64,000 bases of DNA from Polynucleobacter sp. 30F-ANTBAC (GTDB lineage: Bacteria; Pseudomonadota; Gammaproteobacteria; Burkholderiales; Burkholderiaceae). The notes under the pieces are model-generated. The model worked only from the letters and a program-made list of their open reading frames with translations. It searched no databases and was not told where the DNA came from. Of the stretch, positions 18,046 through 28,172 are shown piece after piece. A program made the position numbers and the translations under genes. The DNA lies in NCBI RefSeq assembly GCF_018882385.1, contig NZ_JACVON010000002.1, positions 682,001 to 746,000 on the forward strand, in the 5' to 3' direction. How positions within the stretch are numbered: position 1 is the stretch's first letter; each line of letters opens with the position of its first letter.

Positions 18046-19719
18046 TTACATGCTCGAATAGTTCGGGCCGCCACCGCCTTCAGGATTTAGCCAAACAATA
18101 TTTTGAGTGGGATCTTTGATGTCGCATGTTTTGCAGTGCACGCAATTTTGCGCATTAATTTGTAATTGCTGACCTTGGGCAGAAGGGATGTATTCATAAA
18201 CGCCGGCAGGGCAGTAGCGTTGTTCTGGACCATCGTACAACGGTAAGTTAATGCCGGTTGGTACTGAGGTGTCTTTGAGTGTTAAATGAGCCGGCTGATT
18301 TTCTTCATGATTCGCATTGGAAATAAAGACGGAAGACAATCTATCAAAAGTGATTTTCCCATCAGGCTTTGGATACTCAATTGGCGAACATGCAGAGGCT
18401 GGTTTTAAGCACTCATGATCCGCGTGCTGTTGATGAATCGTCCATGGGACATTGCCACCTAATAATTTTTGTTCGATACCGACCATCAAGGTTCCAAGAT
18501 ATAAGCCCTTGGACATCCACGGTTTGAAGTTGCGTGCTTTTTTAAGTTCGGTATGTAGCCAACTCTGCTTAAAAGCAGTTGGGTAGGTTTCTAGCTCATC
18601 CGCTGATCTGCCGGCTTGTAGCGCATCAAATGCCGCTTCAGCTGCCAACATACCGGTTTTGATGGCAGCATGACTGCCTTTGATACGCGATGCATTCAAG
18701 AAGCCAGCATCACAACCAATCAATGCGCCACCAGGGAAGATGGTTTTAGGCAAGCTATTTAAACCGCCTGCAGTCAATGCCCTGGCGCCATAACTAATCC
18801 GCTTGCCACCTTCAAAGAAAGTGCGAATCGATGGATGTGTTTTATAGCGTTGGAATTCTTCAAAAGGACTGAGATACGGGTTGCTGTACGACAATCCCAC
18901 CACAAAGCCTACAGCCACTTGATTGTTTTCTAGGTGGTATAAAAAAGAACCGCCATACGTGTCTGAAGATAGAGGCCAGCCCGCTGTGTGAATGACAAGA
19001 CCTTCTTGATGTTTGGCAGGGTCGATTTCCCAAAGCTCTTTGATGCCGATACCGTAACTTTGTGGATCACTATTTGCATCTAAAGCAAATTTAGAAATTA
19101 ATTGTTTACCGAGGTGGCCACGAGAGCCTTCGGCAAATAATGTGTATTTGCCACGTAGCTCCATACCCAGTTGAAATTGATCAGTCACTTCACCATCTTT
19201 GCCAATACCCATATTGCCAGTGGCTACACCGGTGACTTCACCGTTTGAGCCGTACATGATTTCTGCAGCAGCAAAGCCTGGAAAAATCTCAACACCTAAG
19301 CTCTCGGCCTCGGCACCTAACCATCTCGTGAAATTAGCTAGACTGACAATGTAGTTGCCATGATTCTGAAAGCAAGCAGGTAAGAGCCAGTTGGGCGTTG
19401 TTAAAGACTTTGTTTCGGTTAAAAACATGAAGCGGTCTTCTGACACTTCTGTATTTAAAGGAGCGCCTTTGGCTTTCCAATCTGGAATTAATTCATTAAT
19501 GCCGATCGGATCCATGACGGCTCCGGACAAAATATGAGCGCCGACTTCAGAGCCTTTTTCAAGAACACAAACTGAAATATCGGAACCTTTTTCAGTGGCT
19601 AATTGTTTCAATCGAATCGCTGCGGATAAACCAGATGGTCCGCCTCCAACAATGACAACGTCATAGTCCATAGAATCTCTTGGACCAAATTGGGATAGGA
19701 TTTCAGGGGAAGTGTTCAT
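18046..19719 (-). CDS. Electron transfer flavoprotein-ubiquinone oxidoreductase
   Basis: Inner-membrane-associated FAD and 4Fe-4S enzyme that passes electrons from reduced ETF (from acyl-CoA and other dehydrogenases) to ubiquinone. N-terminal dinucleotide-binding motif DVVIVGGGPSGLSAAIRL (residues 20-37). The middle ubiquinone domain contains GRYT-like LRGKYTLFAEGSRGHLGKQL and FPGGALIGCDAGFLN. The C-terminal cluster domain has CPAGVYEY, then NCVHCKTCDIKDP, giving the four cysteines. It ends GGGGPNYSSM, typical of the family. Full length (557). Divergent from scoA across 270 bp; both belong to fatty-acid or ketone-body oxidation. Confidence 0.96.
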   Translation of the reverse strand: MNTSPEILSQFGPRDSMDYDVVIVGGGPSGLSAAIRLKQLATEKGSDISVCVLEKGSEVGAHILSGAVMDPIGINELIPDWKAKGAPLNTEVSEDRFMFLTETKSLTTPNWLLPACFQNHGNYIVSLANFTRWLGAEAESLGVEIFPGFAAAEIMYGSNGEVTGVATGNMGIGKDGEVTDQFQLGMELRGKYTLFAEGSRGHLGKQLISKFALDANSDPQSYGIGIKELWEIDPAKHQEGLVIHTAGWPLSSDTYGGSFLYHLENNQVAVGFVVGLSYSNPYLSPFEEFQRYKTHPSIRTFFEGGKRISYGARALTAGGLNSLPKTIFPGGALIGCDAGFLNASRIKGSHAAIKTGMLAAEAAFDALQAGRSADELETYPTAFKQSWLHTELKKARNFKPWMSKGLYLGTLMVGIEQKLLGGNVPWTIHQQHADHECLKPASACSPIEYPKPDGKITFDRLSSVFISNANHEENQPAHLTLKDTSVPTGINLPLYDGPEQRYCPAGVYEYIPSAQGQQLQINAQNCVHCKTCDIKDPTQNIVWLNPEGGGGPNYSSM

Positions 19720-19989
19720 GGGGTCATCCTAAAATAAGCTAAGCTAGTACTAGTATTAGCATTATATTTTAATTTGTTAAATTATTTTGCTATGGAAATT
19801 TAACATAAGTCATTGAAGTTGAATGATTTTATTTTTTAAGTTGGCGTGCTTGCTTGGTTTTGTGCTTTCACGTCAAGCTTTCGTCAACCCAATGCTATAT
19901 AACAATGCTTTTGTAGGCAGTGCGCCTAAGAGTGATGAGCCCTGATCAAGGTGCAAGGCACTTGGTTTTAATTCAATGAGGAGTTTTGA
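19720..19989. promoter_or_regulatory. Divergent control region between ETF-QO and scoA
   Basis: 270 bp without a gene. It contains a 10-bp palindrome CTAGTACTAG (19744-19753) just upstream of the ETF-QO start and a bulged hairpin near 19948-19967 (CAAGGTGC with GCACTTG) followed by TTTT just before scoA. GAGGAG precedes the scoA ATG. The regulator is unknown. Confidence 0.4.
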
Positions 19990-20688
19990 ATGAATAAGGT
20001 TTTTGGTTCAGCAAGTGAGGCTTTGGCTGACATTGTTAAAGATGGGCAAACTCTTGCAGTAGGCGGTTTTGGTCTGTGCGGTATTCCAGAAGCTTTGATT
20101 GCAGCTCTTCGTGATACGGGTGCTAAAAATCTCACGGCTATTTCTAATAATGCTGGTGTGGATGGTTTTGGTCTTGGTCAACTATTAGAAACACGCCAAA
20201 TTAAAAAAATGATTTCTTCTTATGTGGGCGAAAACAAAGAGTTTGAGCGCCAGTATTTGGCGGGGGAGTTGGAATTAGAGTTCACGCCACAAGGTACGTT
20301 GGCTGAAAAATTACGTGCGGGTGGCTGTGGTATTCCTGCCTTTTTCACCAAAACGGGCGTTGGTACCATTGTTGCTGAGGGTAAAGAGATACGAGAGTTT
20401 GATGGTGAGAAGTATGTGATGGAACGCTCGCTAGTAGCCGATATCGCTTTGGTCAAGGCATGGAAAGCCGACAAGGCAGGTAACTTGATTTACCGCGGCA
20501 CAGCCAGAAACTTCAATCCGATGTGCGCCATGGCCGGTAAGGTAACGGTTGTTGAGGTGGAAGAGATTGTTGAGAACGGTGCGTTTGAACCAGCGGATGT
20601 TCATACCCCCAGTATTTATGTGCACAGAATTGTGTTGAACAAGAACCCAGAAAAGCGCATCGAACAGCGCACTGTGACTCAGGCTTAA
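19990..20688 (+). CDS. scoA: 3-oxoacid CoA-transferase subunit A
   Basis: Alpha subunit of succinyl-CoA:3-ketoacid CoA-transferase, which activates acetoacetate to acetoacetyl-CoA using succinyl-CoA. The family I CoA-transferase signature [20 protein letters not shown] is at residues 21-40, and the later [16 protein letters not shown] is also conserved. 232 residues, normal. AATGAGGAG is a good ribosome binding site. Twelve bases separate it from subunit B. Confidence 0.95.
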   Translation: MNKVFGSASEALADIVKDGQTLAVGGFGLCGIPEALIAALRDTGAKNLTAISNNAGVDGFGLGQLLETRQIKKMISSYVGENKEFERQYLAGELELEFTPQGTLAEKLRAGGCGIPAFFTKTGVGTIVAEGKEIREFDGEKYVMERSLVADIALVKAWKADKAGNLIYRGTARNFNPMCAMAGKVTVVEVEEIVENGAFEPADVHTPSIYVHRIVLNKNPEKRIEQRTVTQA

Positions 20689-20700
20689 GGAGCAAAAATC

Positions 20701-21351
20701 ATGGCATGGAATCGTGACGAGATGGCTGCTCGCGCAGCAAAAGAATTAAAAGATGGTTACTACGTTAACTTGGGTATTGGGTTACCCACTTTGGTGGCTA
20801 ACCATGTGCCATCCAATATTGAAGTTTGGCTGCAGTCTGAAAATGGTTTGTTAGGTATTGGCCCTTTCCCAACGGAAGATCAAGTGGATGCCGATTTAAT
20901 TAATGCTGGTAAGCAAACGATTACAACGCTCCCTGGATCAGCAATTTTTTCATCAGCTGATTCATTTGGCATGATCCGTGGCGGCAAAATCAATATTGCC
21001 ATTTTGGGTGCTATGCAAGTGAGTGAATTTGGTGATTTAGCTAACTGGATGATCCCAGGCAAGATGGTTAAAGGTATGGGCGGTGCGATGGACTTGGTTG
21101 CCGGCGTGAAGCACGTGGTCGTTTTGATGGAGCATGTGGCCAAGAAAAAAGATGGCACAGAAGATATCAAGATTTTGCCTAATTGCACCTTGCCTTTAAC
21201 CGGCGTGGGTGTGGTTAGTCGCATCATTACTGACTTGGCTGTGATAGATGTCACACCTAAAGGCATGAAATTAGTGGAGTTGGCTCCTGGTGTAACAAAA
21301 GAAGAAGTGGTGGCTAAGACTGGCTGCCAACTTGATACCAGCGCTATCTAA
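20701..21351 (+). CDS. scoB: 3-oxoacid CoA-transferase subunit B
   Basis: Beta subunit of the same CoA-transferase. It contributes the catalytic glutamate in the motif [11 protein letters not shown] (Glu near residue 46), which forms the enzyme-CoA thioester. The preceding [18 protein letters not shown] is the CoA-binding signature. 216 residues, full length. Its stop overlaps the ATG of the CDF transporter gene (TAATG). Confidence 0.95.
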   Translation: MAWNRDEMAARAAKELKDGYYVNLGIGLPTLVANHVPSNIEVWLQSENGLLGIGPFPTEDQVDADLINAGKQTITTLPGSAIFSSADSFGMIRGGKINIAILGAMQVSEFGDLANWMIPGKMVKGMGGAMDLVAGVKHVVVLMEHVAKKKDGTEDIKILPNCTLPLTGVGVVSRIITDLAVIDVTPKGMKLVELAPGVTKEEVVAKTGCQLDTSAI

Positions 21352-22259
21352 TGAGTACAACACGTCCTCCTGATTACTTGCATGCGCACAAGAAGGGGGA
21401 CGCGCAACATCTTCATTATCGAGAAGAACACAATAAGTCCATTTTATTGATAGCGGTTCTATTAACTTTTACATTTGCTGGCATTGAGGCATTTGCTGGT
21501 TTCTGGGCTAACTCTTTGGCGTTGATTTCGGATGCGGGTCACATGGTGACTGACGCTGCGGCATTGGGTTTAGCACTTTTGGCTCAAATCATTGCCAAGC
21601 GACCGCCGTCAGCGAAACACTCCTTTGGTTTTGGTAGGACTGAGTCATTAGCTGCTTTTGTGAATGGCTTGGCTATGTTGCTCTTGGTTGTTTGGATTGC
21701 TTATGAAGCGCTCACACGTTTCAATGACCCTCATGAGGTCAAAGGTCTGACAGTCACCATCGTCGCCATCATTGGTCTGATGATCAATATCGTGGTGGCT
21801 TGGGTTTTATCCAAGGATAAGAAAAGTGTGAACACCAAAGCAGCTTTGGTTCATGTGATGGGTGATCTATTGGGATCCTTAGCAGCTTTAATAGCTGGCT
21901 TGGTGATTCACTTTACGGGTTGGATGCCAATTGACCCAATCTTGTCTTTATTCGTTTGTTTCTTGGTCTTGCGTTCCACGATAGATGTTTTAAAAGAGTC
22001 GTATCACTTTCTGATGGAAGGTGTACCGCATCATATTGATTACATCGCTGTTGGCCATGACTTGTCGCAAGTCAAAGGTGTATTGGCTGTGCATGATTTG
22101 CATGTTTGGGAAATGACGCCAGGGCACCCGGCTTTGATCGGTCACGTTGAAGTTCGTGATCTTCAGGATTGGCCTGTAACGCTAGAGCTGATTAATAAAA
22201 TGTTGTTAGAAAAGCATGATATTGATCATGTGACCTTGCAACCTGAAATGCCCAGTTAA
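21351..22259 (+). CDS. Cation diffusion facilitator (CzcD-like) metal exporter
   Basis: Inner-membrane proton antiporter that exports Zn2+ or related divalent cations. Six helices; helix 2 carries the metal site SDAGHMVTDAAALG (Asp and HxxxD) near residues 59-72, with the second half-site HVMGDLLGS in helix 5. The N-terminus is His-rich (HAHKKGDAQHLHYREEH), which fits a zinc-handling loop. The cytoplasmic C-terminal domain has HDLHVWEMTPGHPALIGHVEV. 302 residues. Start overlaps the scoB stop by one base, so it is translationally coupled to ketone-body genes, an unusual pairing. Confidence 0.93.
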   Translation: MSTTRPPDYLHAHKKGDAQHLHYREEHNKSILLIAVLLTFTFAGIEAFAGFWANSLALISDAGHMVTDAAALGLALLAQIIAKRPPSAKHSFGFGRTESLAAFVNGLAMLLLVVWIAYEALTRFNDPHEVKGLTVTIVAIIGLMINIVVAWVLSKDKKSVNTKAALVHVMGDLLGSLAALIAGLVIHFTGWMPIDPILSLFVCFLVLRSTIDVLKESYHFLMEGVPHHIDYIAVGHDLSQVKGVLAVHDLHVWEMTPGHPALIGHVEVRDLQDWPVTLELINKMLLEKHDIDHVTLQPEMPS

Positions 22260-22315
22260 TTAAATTATCAAAATTAGTCTCAACCCATCAAAAATCAATC
22301 TTAGGAGTCATCGGC

Positions 22316-23095
22316 ATGATGAAAATGTTAGAAGGTAAAACAGCGCTAGTTACTGGCTCAACCAGTGGTATTGGTTTGGGTATTGCTATCGCTTTGGCGG
22401 AGCAGGGCGCCAATATTGTGATGAATGGTTTCGGTGATAAAGATGCGGCGATTGCTCAAGTCAAAGCATGGGGTGTTGAGGTGGAGTATCACGGTGCTGA
22501 TATGAGTAAAGCTTCAGAAATTGAAGAGATGATGAGGGCCGCTGAAAAACGTTTTGGTGGGGTTGATGTTTTGGTGAATAACGCCGGTATTCAGCATGTG
22601 GCCAATATTGAAGATTTTCCAGTGGATCGTTGGGATGCCATTATTGCGATTAATCTAACATCTGCTTTTCATACAACGCGCTTGGCTTTGCCGGGTATGA
22701 AGCAACGCAATTGGGGTCGCATTATTAACTTGGCTTCTGTTCATGGGTTGGTGGCGTCTGCTCAAAAGTCAGCGTATGTGGCAGCGAAGCATGGGATTGT
22801 TGGCTTTACTAAAGTCACTGCATTGGAAACAGCGCAAACGGGTGTGACATGCAATGCGATTTGTCCGGGTTGGGTGTTAACACCTTTGGTGCAAAAGCAA
22901 GTGGATGCTCGTGCTGAAAAAGAAAAGGTGAGTAATGACGAAGCGAAAAAATTGTTACTCTCTGAAAAGCAGCCATCAGGTGAATTTGTGACGCCGGAGC
23001 AATTGGCCGCTTTAGCAGTTTTCTTCTGTAGCCCAGCTGCTACCCAGATTCGTGGTGTGGCTTGGAATATGGATGGCGGTTGGGTAGCTCAGTAA
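22316..23095 (+). CDS. bdhA: 3-hydroxybutyrate dehydrogenase
   Basis: Short-chain dehydrogenase that interconverts D-3-hydroxybutyrate and acetoacetate with NAD+. Cofactor motif TGSTSGIGLGIA at residues 13-24 and NNAGIQHVA mid-protein. The catalytic Ser is in LASVHGLVAS and the YxxxK in SAYVAAKHG. The C-terminal stretch WVLTPLVQKQVDARA is typical of BdhA and distinguishes it from FabG. 259 residues. TTAGGAG precedes the start; an ATG one codon in is equally possible. Together with ScoAB it makes a route from 3-hydroxybutyrate to acetoacetyl-CoA. Confidence 0.93.
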   Translation: MMKMLEGKTALVTGSTSGIGLGIAIALAEQGANIVMNGFGDKDAAIAQVKAWGVEVEYHGADMSKASEIEEMMRAAEKRFGGVDVLVNNAGIQHVANIEDFPVDRWDAIIAINLTSAFHTTRLALPGMKQRNWGRIINLASVHGLVASAQKSAYVAAKHGIVGFTKVTALETAQTGVTCNAICPGWVLTPLVQKQVDARAEKEKVSNDEAKKLLLSEKQPSGEFVTPEQLAALAVFFCSPAATQIRGVAWNMDGGWVAQ

Positions 23096-24084
23096 TGTTA
23101 GACGGCTTAAAAAGTTTTCTGAAGCGATTGGTTGCGGCGAAGGTCGAGAGTCCGTTGCCAGTTAACTTGGAGGTGGTTAACTTAAGCTATCCCATTCCAG
23201 TTGAAGAAACAGTAACGCCACAAGATCCACTTTGTAAAACACATTACGTTCAGTGTGCCAGTGCTTCAGGATTGCACCAGATGGCCTATCACGAGTGGGG
23301 AGACCCTGAGAATCAGAATGTCTTGATTTGCGTTCATGGCCTAACGAGACGCGGCAGTGATTTCAATGTCTTAGCCAAAGCGATGAGTGACCGTTATCGA
23401 GTGATTTGTCCAGATGTAGTGGGGCGTGGTGATTCGGATTGGTTGGATAACCCCATGCTGTATGGCATGCCACAATACGTCGCAGACATGTCGACTTTGA
23501 TAGCTAAGTTGGGAGTCAAAAAAGTTGATTGGTTTGGCACATCGATGGGCGGCCTGATTGGAATTTTTATGGCGAGTCAAGATCATGCGCCGATTCGCCG
23601 CATGATCATCAATGATGTGGGTCCTAGAATAGAATCCGAGTCACTCAAACGCTTGGGTGATTACGTCGGTAAGCCGTTTCGTTTTGCAAGCAAGTTAGAG
23701 GGGTTGATTTACCTTAATCGCATTTGTGCGCCTTTTGGTGATTTCACACCCGAGCAGTGGAAAGAGTACAACGGACCTCATTTGATTCAAGATGGATCGG
23801 AGTGGGTGGTTCACTATGACCCAGATATTTCAAAACCCTTTGCTGCGCTTAATAAAGTGATGGCTGCTATGGGTGAAATGATGACATGGAAGGCCTTCGA
23901 TGCGATAGCTGCAGATGTCTTGGTGGTTCGTGGTACAGAATCCGATTTATTGTCAGCTAAAACGGTGACGGAGATGTGCCGCCGTCATCCGCGCACAAGA
24001 AGTATCGAGATACCTGGGGTGGGACATGCCCCTGCTTTTATTACCCCAGATCAGGTGGCGATAGCTCGTGAGTTCTTTAGTTAA
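23095..24084 (+). CDS. Alpha/beta hydrolase
   Basis: Cytoplasmic alpha/beta-hydrolase fold enzyme of unknown substrate. The ATG at 23095 overlaps the bdhA stop (TAATG), so it is preferred to an in-frame ATG inside bdhA. 329 residues. Oxyanion region ICVHGLTRRGSDF, nucleophile elbow WFGTSMGGLIG (Ser of GTSMG), and the catalytic His in IPGVGHAPAF near the C-terminus. Coupled to bdhA and overlapping the relA start by 17 bp. Context suggests esterase activity on hydroxybutyrate esters or oligomers, but this is a guess. Confidence 0.9.
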   Translation: MLDGLKSFLKRLVAAKVESPLPVNLEVVNLSYPIPVEETVTPQDPLCKTHYVQCASASGLHQMAYHEWGDPENQNVLICVHGLTRRGSDFNVLAKAMSDRYRVICPDVVGRGDSDWLDNPMLYGMPQYVADMSTLIAKLGVKKVDWFGTSMGGLIGIFMASQDHAPIRRMIINDVGPRIESESLKRLGDYVGKPFRFASKLEGLIYLNRICAPFGDFTPEQWKEYNGPHLIQDGSEWVVHYDPDISKPFAALNKVMAAMGEMMTWKAFDAIAADVLVVRGTESDLLSAKTVTEMCRRHPRTRSIEIPGVGHAPAFITPDQVAIAREFFS

Positions 24085-26014
24085 TTTAGATTCATTGTTT
24101 GGTGAGGATCCTAAAGCGCATGCATCGGGTGTGCGGGATATTCTTCAAACTCTCAAATTGGATGAGGCTAGCTGTACAGCAGCAGACCATTTGGATTCTG
24201 TACTCAATAAAGATGCTTTAGAGAAACAGTTGGGTCAGGAAGTGGCTCAATTAATTCTGGGGTATCGCGGCTTAAAAGCAGCGCAAATCAAAATTGCCAA
24301 GCAGGCATCGAACCAATTAGGTCAAAGTGCTCAAGCTCAAGTTGAAGTCTTGAGAAAAATGCTTTTAGCGTTTGCACATGATTTACGTGTGGTTCTGCTT
24401 CATTTGGCATCGGTTGTTCAAACCTTGCGCTGGGTTACCTCGCAAAGAATTGAGGTCGAGGCATCTTGGGCCCAAAACATCTTGGACGTGGATGCTGCCT
24501 TGGCTAACCGTTTGGGTATTTGGCAAATCAAATGGGAGATGGAAGATTTAGCATTTCGTTGCTTAGCGCCTGATACCTACAAACAGATTGCCAAGTTACT
24601 TGATTCAAAAAGAATCGAGCGTGAGGGTTTTGTTGAACACATCATCGCGCGACTCCAAGAAGAGCTCAAACTAGCAGCTATTGCCTCGGATGTGCAGGGT
24701 CGCCCTAAGCACATTTATAGCATTTGGAAAAAGATGCAAGGTAAGGCGATTGATTTTGCACAGCTCTATGACGTAAGAGCCTTCAGAATCTTGGTTGATG
24801 ATGTCAAAGATTGCTACGCCGCATTGGGTATTGTTCATCATGTGTGGCAACCAATTCCCAAAGAGTTTGATGACTACATTGCTAGACCCAAGCCTAATGG
24901 CTATCAATCCTTGCACACGGTGGTGATGGATCAAGAGAGCGTTGCATTTGAAGTTCAAGTCCGAACCCGGGAGATGCATCAGCAAGCGGAATACGGTTTG
25001 GCTGCGCACTGGCGTTACAAAGAAGCTGGGAAGCAAGGTTACTCGGGAACGATCAGCGCTAAAGATGAATACGATCAAAGGATTGCTTGGGCCAGACAGT
25101 TAATTGCTTGGAAAGAAGATGCTTGGGACCAATTGAAGGGCCAGGAGCTCGACGATCAAATTTATGTTTTGACGCCTTTGGGCCAAGTGGTTCCGTTGCA
25201 GCAAGGAGCAACCCCTATCGATTTTGCGTATTCTGTGCACACCGACTTAGGTCATCGTTGCCGTGGGGCGCGAGTCGATGGCGCCATGGTGCCCTTGGAT
25301 ACGCGTTTAAAGAATGGGCAAACGGTCGAGGTTGTTTCGGTTAAACAAGGCGGACCCTCCATGGATTGGCTCAATTTAGAGAGAGGTTACCTGGCGACCC
25401 ATCGTGCTCGCTCGAAAGTGCGTGCATGGTTTACCGCTCAGCAAGCGGAGCAAGAAGGGCATAAAGAGCTAGGTAAGGATGGCTCGAAGGACGAGAGCAC
25501 AGAACCACCTAAAGTGGAGTTGCCTGACATTATTTTGCGTAAAAGTAAGGCGAAGACCACCCATGGTGGAGTTTTGGTGGTGGGGGTTGATTCGTTATTG
25601 ACGCAGTTGTCTCGTTGTTGTCGCCCTGTACCACCCGATCCCATCAGTGGTTTTGTGACACGTGGAAGAGGTGTGTCGATCCATCGAACTGATTGCAGCA
25701 CCTTTAAACAATTATTAGCTAGAGCACCGGAACGGGTAGTCTTAACCGAGTGGGGTCAACCGGCTGATGGCGCAAGCAAGGCTTTATTCCCAGTCGATAT
25801 CGCTCTGATGGCATTGGATCGCCAGGGGCTGCTGCGGGACATCTCTGAGGTGTTTTCTCGTTTGAAAATCAATGTCACAGGTGTGAAGACCCAGTCGCGC
25901 AAAAGCTTAGCCAGTATGCAGTTCACTATTGAAATCCCCTCTACCGATGGCTTGCAAGCGGCTATGACCGCTTTGCTTGAGGTGAAGGGTGTGACAGAAG
26001 CAAGAAGAAAATAA
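24068..26014 (+). CDS. relA: (p)ppGpp synthetase RelA, monofunctional type
   Basis: Ribosome-associated stringent-response enzyme that makes (p)ppGpp from GTP/GDP and ATP. Domains in order: a degenerate HD hydrolase region (about 40-180; AFAHDLRVVLLHLASVV replaces the hydrolase metal motif), then the synthetase (about 215-345) with GRPKHIYSIWKKMQ and RPKPNGYQSLHTVV. TGS (about 380-445), zinc-finger/RIS region (LSRCCRPVPPDP, HRTDC) and C-terminal ACT follow. The synthetase carries EFDD where bifunctional SpoT/Rel have RxKD, so it is the RelA type. GTG start inside the preceding hydrolase gene; 648 residues, somewhat shorter at the N-terminus than E. coli RelA. Confidence 0.93.
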   Translation: MSSLVNLDSLFGEDPKAHASGVRDILQTLKLDEASCTAADHLDSVLNKDALEKQLGQEVAQLILGYRGLKAAQIKIAKQASNQLGQSAQAQVEVLRKMLLAFAHDLRVVLLHLASVVQTLRWVTSQRIEVEASWAQNILDVDAALANRLGIWQIKWEMEDLAFRCLAPDTYKQIAKLLDSKRIEREGFVEHIIARLQEELKLAAIASDVQGRPKHIYSIWKKMQGKAIDFAQLYDVRAFRILVDDVKDCYAALGIVHHVWQPIPKEFDDYIARPKPNGYQSLHTVVMDQESVAFEVQVRTREMHQQAEYGLAAHWRYKEAGKQGYSGTISAKDEYDQRIAWARQLIAWKEDAWDQLKGQELDDQIYVLTPLGQVVPLQQGATPIDFAYSVHTDLGHRCRGARVDGAMVPLDTRLKNGQTVEVVSVKQGGPSMDWLNLERGYLATHRARSKVRAWFTAQQAEQEGHKELGKDGSKDESTEPPKVELPDIILRKSKAKTTHGGVLVVGVDSLLTQLSRCCRPVPPDPISGFVTRGRGVSIHRTDCSTFKQLLARAPERVVLTEWGQPADGASKALFPVDIALMALDRQGLLRDISEVFSRLKINVTGVKTQSRKSLASMQFTIEIPSTDGLQAAMTALLEVKGVTEARRK

Positions 26015-26043
26015 GCAACCAGTGATAAACTATTGGACTCATT

Positions 26044-26120
26044 AGGCTCGTAGCTCAGTTGGTTAGAGCGCTTCCTTGACATGGAAGAGGTCGCTGATTC
26101 GAATTCAGTCGAGCCTACCA
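26044..26120 (+). tRNA. tRNA-Val (anticodon GAC)
   Basis: Complete cloverleaf: acceptor AGGCTCG/CGAGCCT, D arm GCTCAGTTGGTTAGAGC, anticodon arm CTTCC-TTGACAT-GGAAG with anticodon GAC, and T arm GCTGA-TTCGAAT-TCAGT. The discriminator A plus CCA is encoded. Lies between relA and thrS. Confidence 0.96.
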
Positions 26121-26208
26121 ATGAATTCGATGTAACGATATATAGGCGCGGAAAGCCCTAGGTTCCAAAAAGATCCCAGAGCACCGTGCCTTCTTTTTTG
26201 GAGTTGAT

Positions 26209-28131
26209 ATGGTTGTTGTCACATTACCTGATGGATCGAAGCGCGAGTATCCCGCTCCGTTAACCGTTTCTGACGTGGCGCAAAGCATTGGCGCTGGTTT
26301 AGCTAAAGCGGCTTTGGCAGGCAAGGTCAATGGTCAGTTGGTTGACACCAGTTATCTCATCAACTCCGATATCAATCTAGCGATCGTTACTGATAAAGAC
26401 CCTGAGGGCCTTGAAGTAATCCGCCATTCAACAGCTCACTTATTGGCTTATGCGGTTAAGGAGCTTTACCCAGAAGCGCAAGTGACTATTGGACCTGTGA
26501 TTGAGTCTGGTTTTTACTATGACTTCTCTTATAGCCGTCCTTTTACACCCGATGACTTGGCGGCTATTGAGAAACGCATGGCTGAGCTTGCCAAAAAAGA
26601 TGAAAAGGTAGAGCGCCGTGTTGTGAGCCGTGATGAAGCGGTTCAATATTTCAAAGGCTTGGGCGAAACATATAAAGCAGAGTTGATCGAAAGTATTCCT
26701 TCTAATGAAGATGTATCGCTTTATTCGGAAGGTGGCTTTACAGATCTCTGCCGTGGCCCCCACGTGCCTTCAACAGGTAAGTTAAAAGTTTTCAAACTCA
26801 TGAAGGTGGCTGGTGCCTATTGGCGCGGCGACAGTAATAATGAGATGCTCCAGCGTATTTATGGAACAGCTTGGACAAAGAAAGAAGATCAAGAAGCTTA
26901 TTTGCATATGTTGGAAGAGGCTGAAAAGCGCGACCACCGTAAATTAGGCAAGCAGTTGGATTTATTCCATTTCCAAGAAGAAGCCCCAGGCTTGATCTTC
27001 TGGCATCCTAAAGGTTGGACGATCTGGCAGCAAGTTGAGCAGTACATGCGCCGTGTTTACCAAGACAACGATTACCAAGAAGTAAAAGCACCGCAAATTC
27101 TGGATCGTGGTTTGTGGGAAAGATCAGGTCACTGGGAAAACTACAAAGACAATATGTTTACAACGGAGTCAGAGAATCGCGCTTATGCTCTTAAGCCGAT
27201 GAACTGTCCTGGCCACGTTCAGATTTACAACGCCGGTTTGCATAGTTACCGTGAGTTGCCGTTGCGCTTTGGTGAATTTGGCCAATGCCACCGTAATGAA
27301 TCATCGGGCGCCTTGCACGGTTTGATGCGTGTGCGTGGTTTCACACAAGATGACGGTCATATTTTCTGTACTGAGGATCAAATTCAATCCGAAGTAGCTG
27401 CTTTTGATAAAGCAGTTCGTGAAGTTTATAAAGATTTTGGTTTTACGGAAGTTGCTGTGAAGTTGGCTTTACGCCCCGCTAAGCGCGTGGGTGATGATGC
27501 AATTTGGGATAAGGCTGAGACAGCTCTTAGAAATGCTCTGAAAGCATCGAATCAAGAGTGGGAAGAGTTGCCAGGCGAGGGTGCTTTCTATGGTCCTAAG
27601 ATTGAATACCATTTAAAGGATTCTATCGGTCGTTCATGGCAATGTGGCACGATGCAAGTCGACTTTTCAATGCCTCTTCGCTTGGGTGCTGAGTATGTTT
27701 CAGCGGATAACGATCGCAAAGTACCTGTTATGTTGCACCGGGCGATTGTGGGCTCTTTAGAGCGATTTATTGGTATTTTGATCGAAAACCACGCTGGCGC
27801 GATGCCAACCTGGCTTGCACCAACTCAGTGCGTAATCATGAATATTTCAGGAAATTCAGCGGAATACGCTCAAAAAGTTCAGCAAATCCTCAAAAAACAA
27901 GGATTTAGGGCTGAGTCTGATTTGCGTAACGAGAAAATAACGCTTAAAATCCGGGAGCACGCTATGCAGAAGGTTCCTTATCTCGTGGTTGTAGGTGATA
28001 AAGAGTGTGAAGCAAATGCGGTGGCCGTACGCGCCAGAGGTGGTGTTGATCTAGGTGTAATGCCGATCGACGACTTCATTGCCCGACTCCAACAGGATGT
28101 TTCCCAGAAGGTCGGACCCCAGCTAGCCTGA
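26209..28131 (+). CDS. thrS: Threonyl-tRNA synthetase
   Basis: Charges tRNA-Thr. Domains: TGS (1-64), the tRNA-SAD editing domain (about 70-225, with [12 protein letters not shown] and the late [10 protein letters not shown]), the class II catalytic core (about 245-535), and the C-terminal anticodon-binding domain. Motif 2 is [21 protein letters not shown], and motif 3 includes [17 protein letters not shown]. The zinc ligands Cys (MNCPGH), His (DDGHIF) and His (MLHRAIVG) are all present. 640 residues. TTTGGAG lies upstream. First gene of the thrS-infC-rpmI-rplT-pheS-pheT operon. Confidence 0.98.
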   Translation: MVVVTLPDGSKREYPAPLTVSDVAQSIGAGLAKAALAGKVNGQLVDTSYLINSDINLAIVTDKDPEGLEVIRHSTAHLLAYAVKELYPEAQVTIGPVIESGFYYDFSYSRPFTPDDLAAIEKRMAELAKKDEKVERRVVSRDEAVQYFKGLGETYKAELIESIPSNEDVSLYSEGGFTDLCRGPHVPSTGKLKVFKLMKVAGAYWRGDSNNEMLQRIYGTAWTKKEDQEAYLHMLEEAEKRDHRKLGKQLDLFHFQEEAPGLIFWHPKGWTIWQQVEQYMRRVYQDNDYQEVKAPQILDRGLWERSGHWENYKDNMFTTESENRAYALKPMNCPGHVQIYNAGLHSYRELPLRFGEFGQCHRNESSGALHGLMRVRGFTQDDGHIFCTEDQIQSEVAAFDKAVREVYKDFGFTEVAVKLALRPAKRVGDDAIWDKAETALRNALKASNQEWEELPGEGAFYGPKIEYHLKDSIGRSWQCGTMQVDFSMPLRLGAEYVSADNDRKVPVMLHRAIVGSLERFIGILIENHAGAMPTWLAPTQCVIMNISGNSAEYAQKVQQILKKQGFRAESDLRNEKITLKIREHAMQKVPYLVVVGDKECEANAVAVRARGGVDLGVMPIDDFIARLQQDVSQKVGPQLA

Positions 28132-28172
28132 GGTGTGTAAGGTTTTTTATAAATTTTTAAAGGAAACGCGAA

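Noticed and set aside
26121..26208. Riboswitch or T-box-like leader before thrS
   Set aside because: Only 88 bp, no strong stem or known consensus; treated as an ordinary leader.
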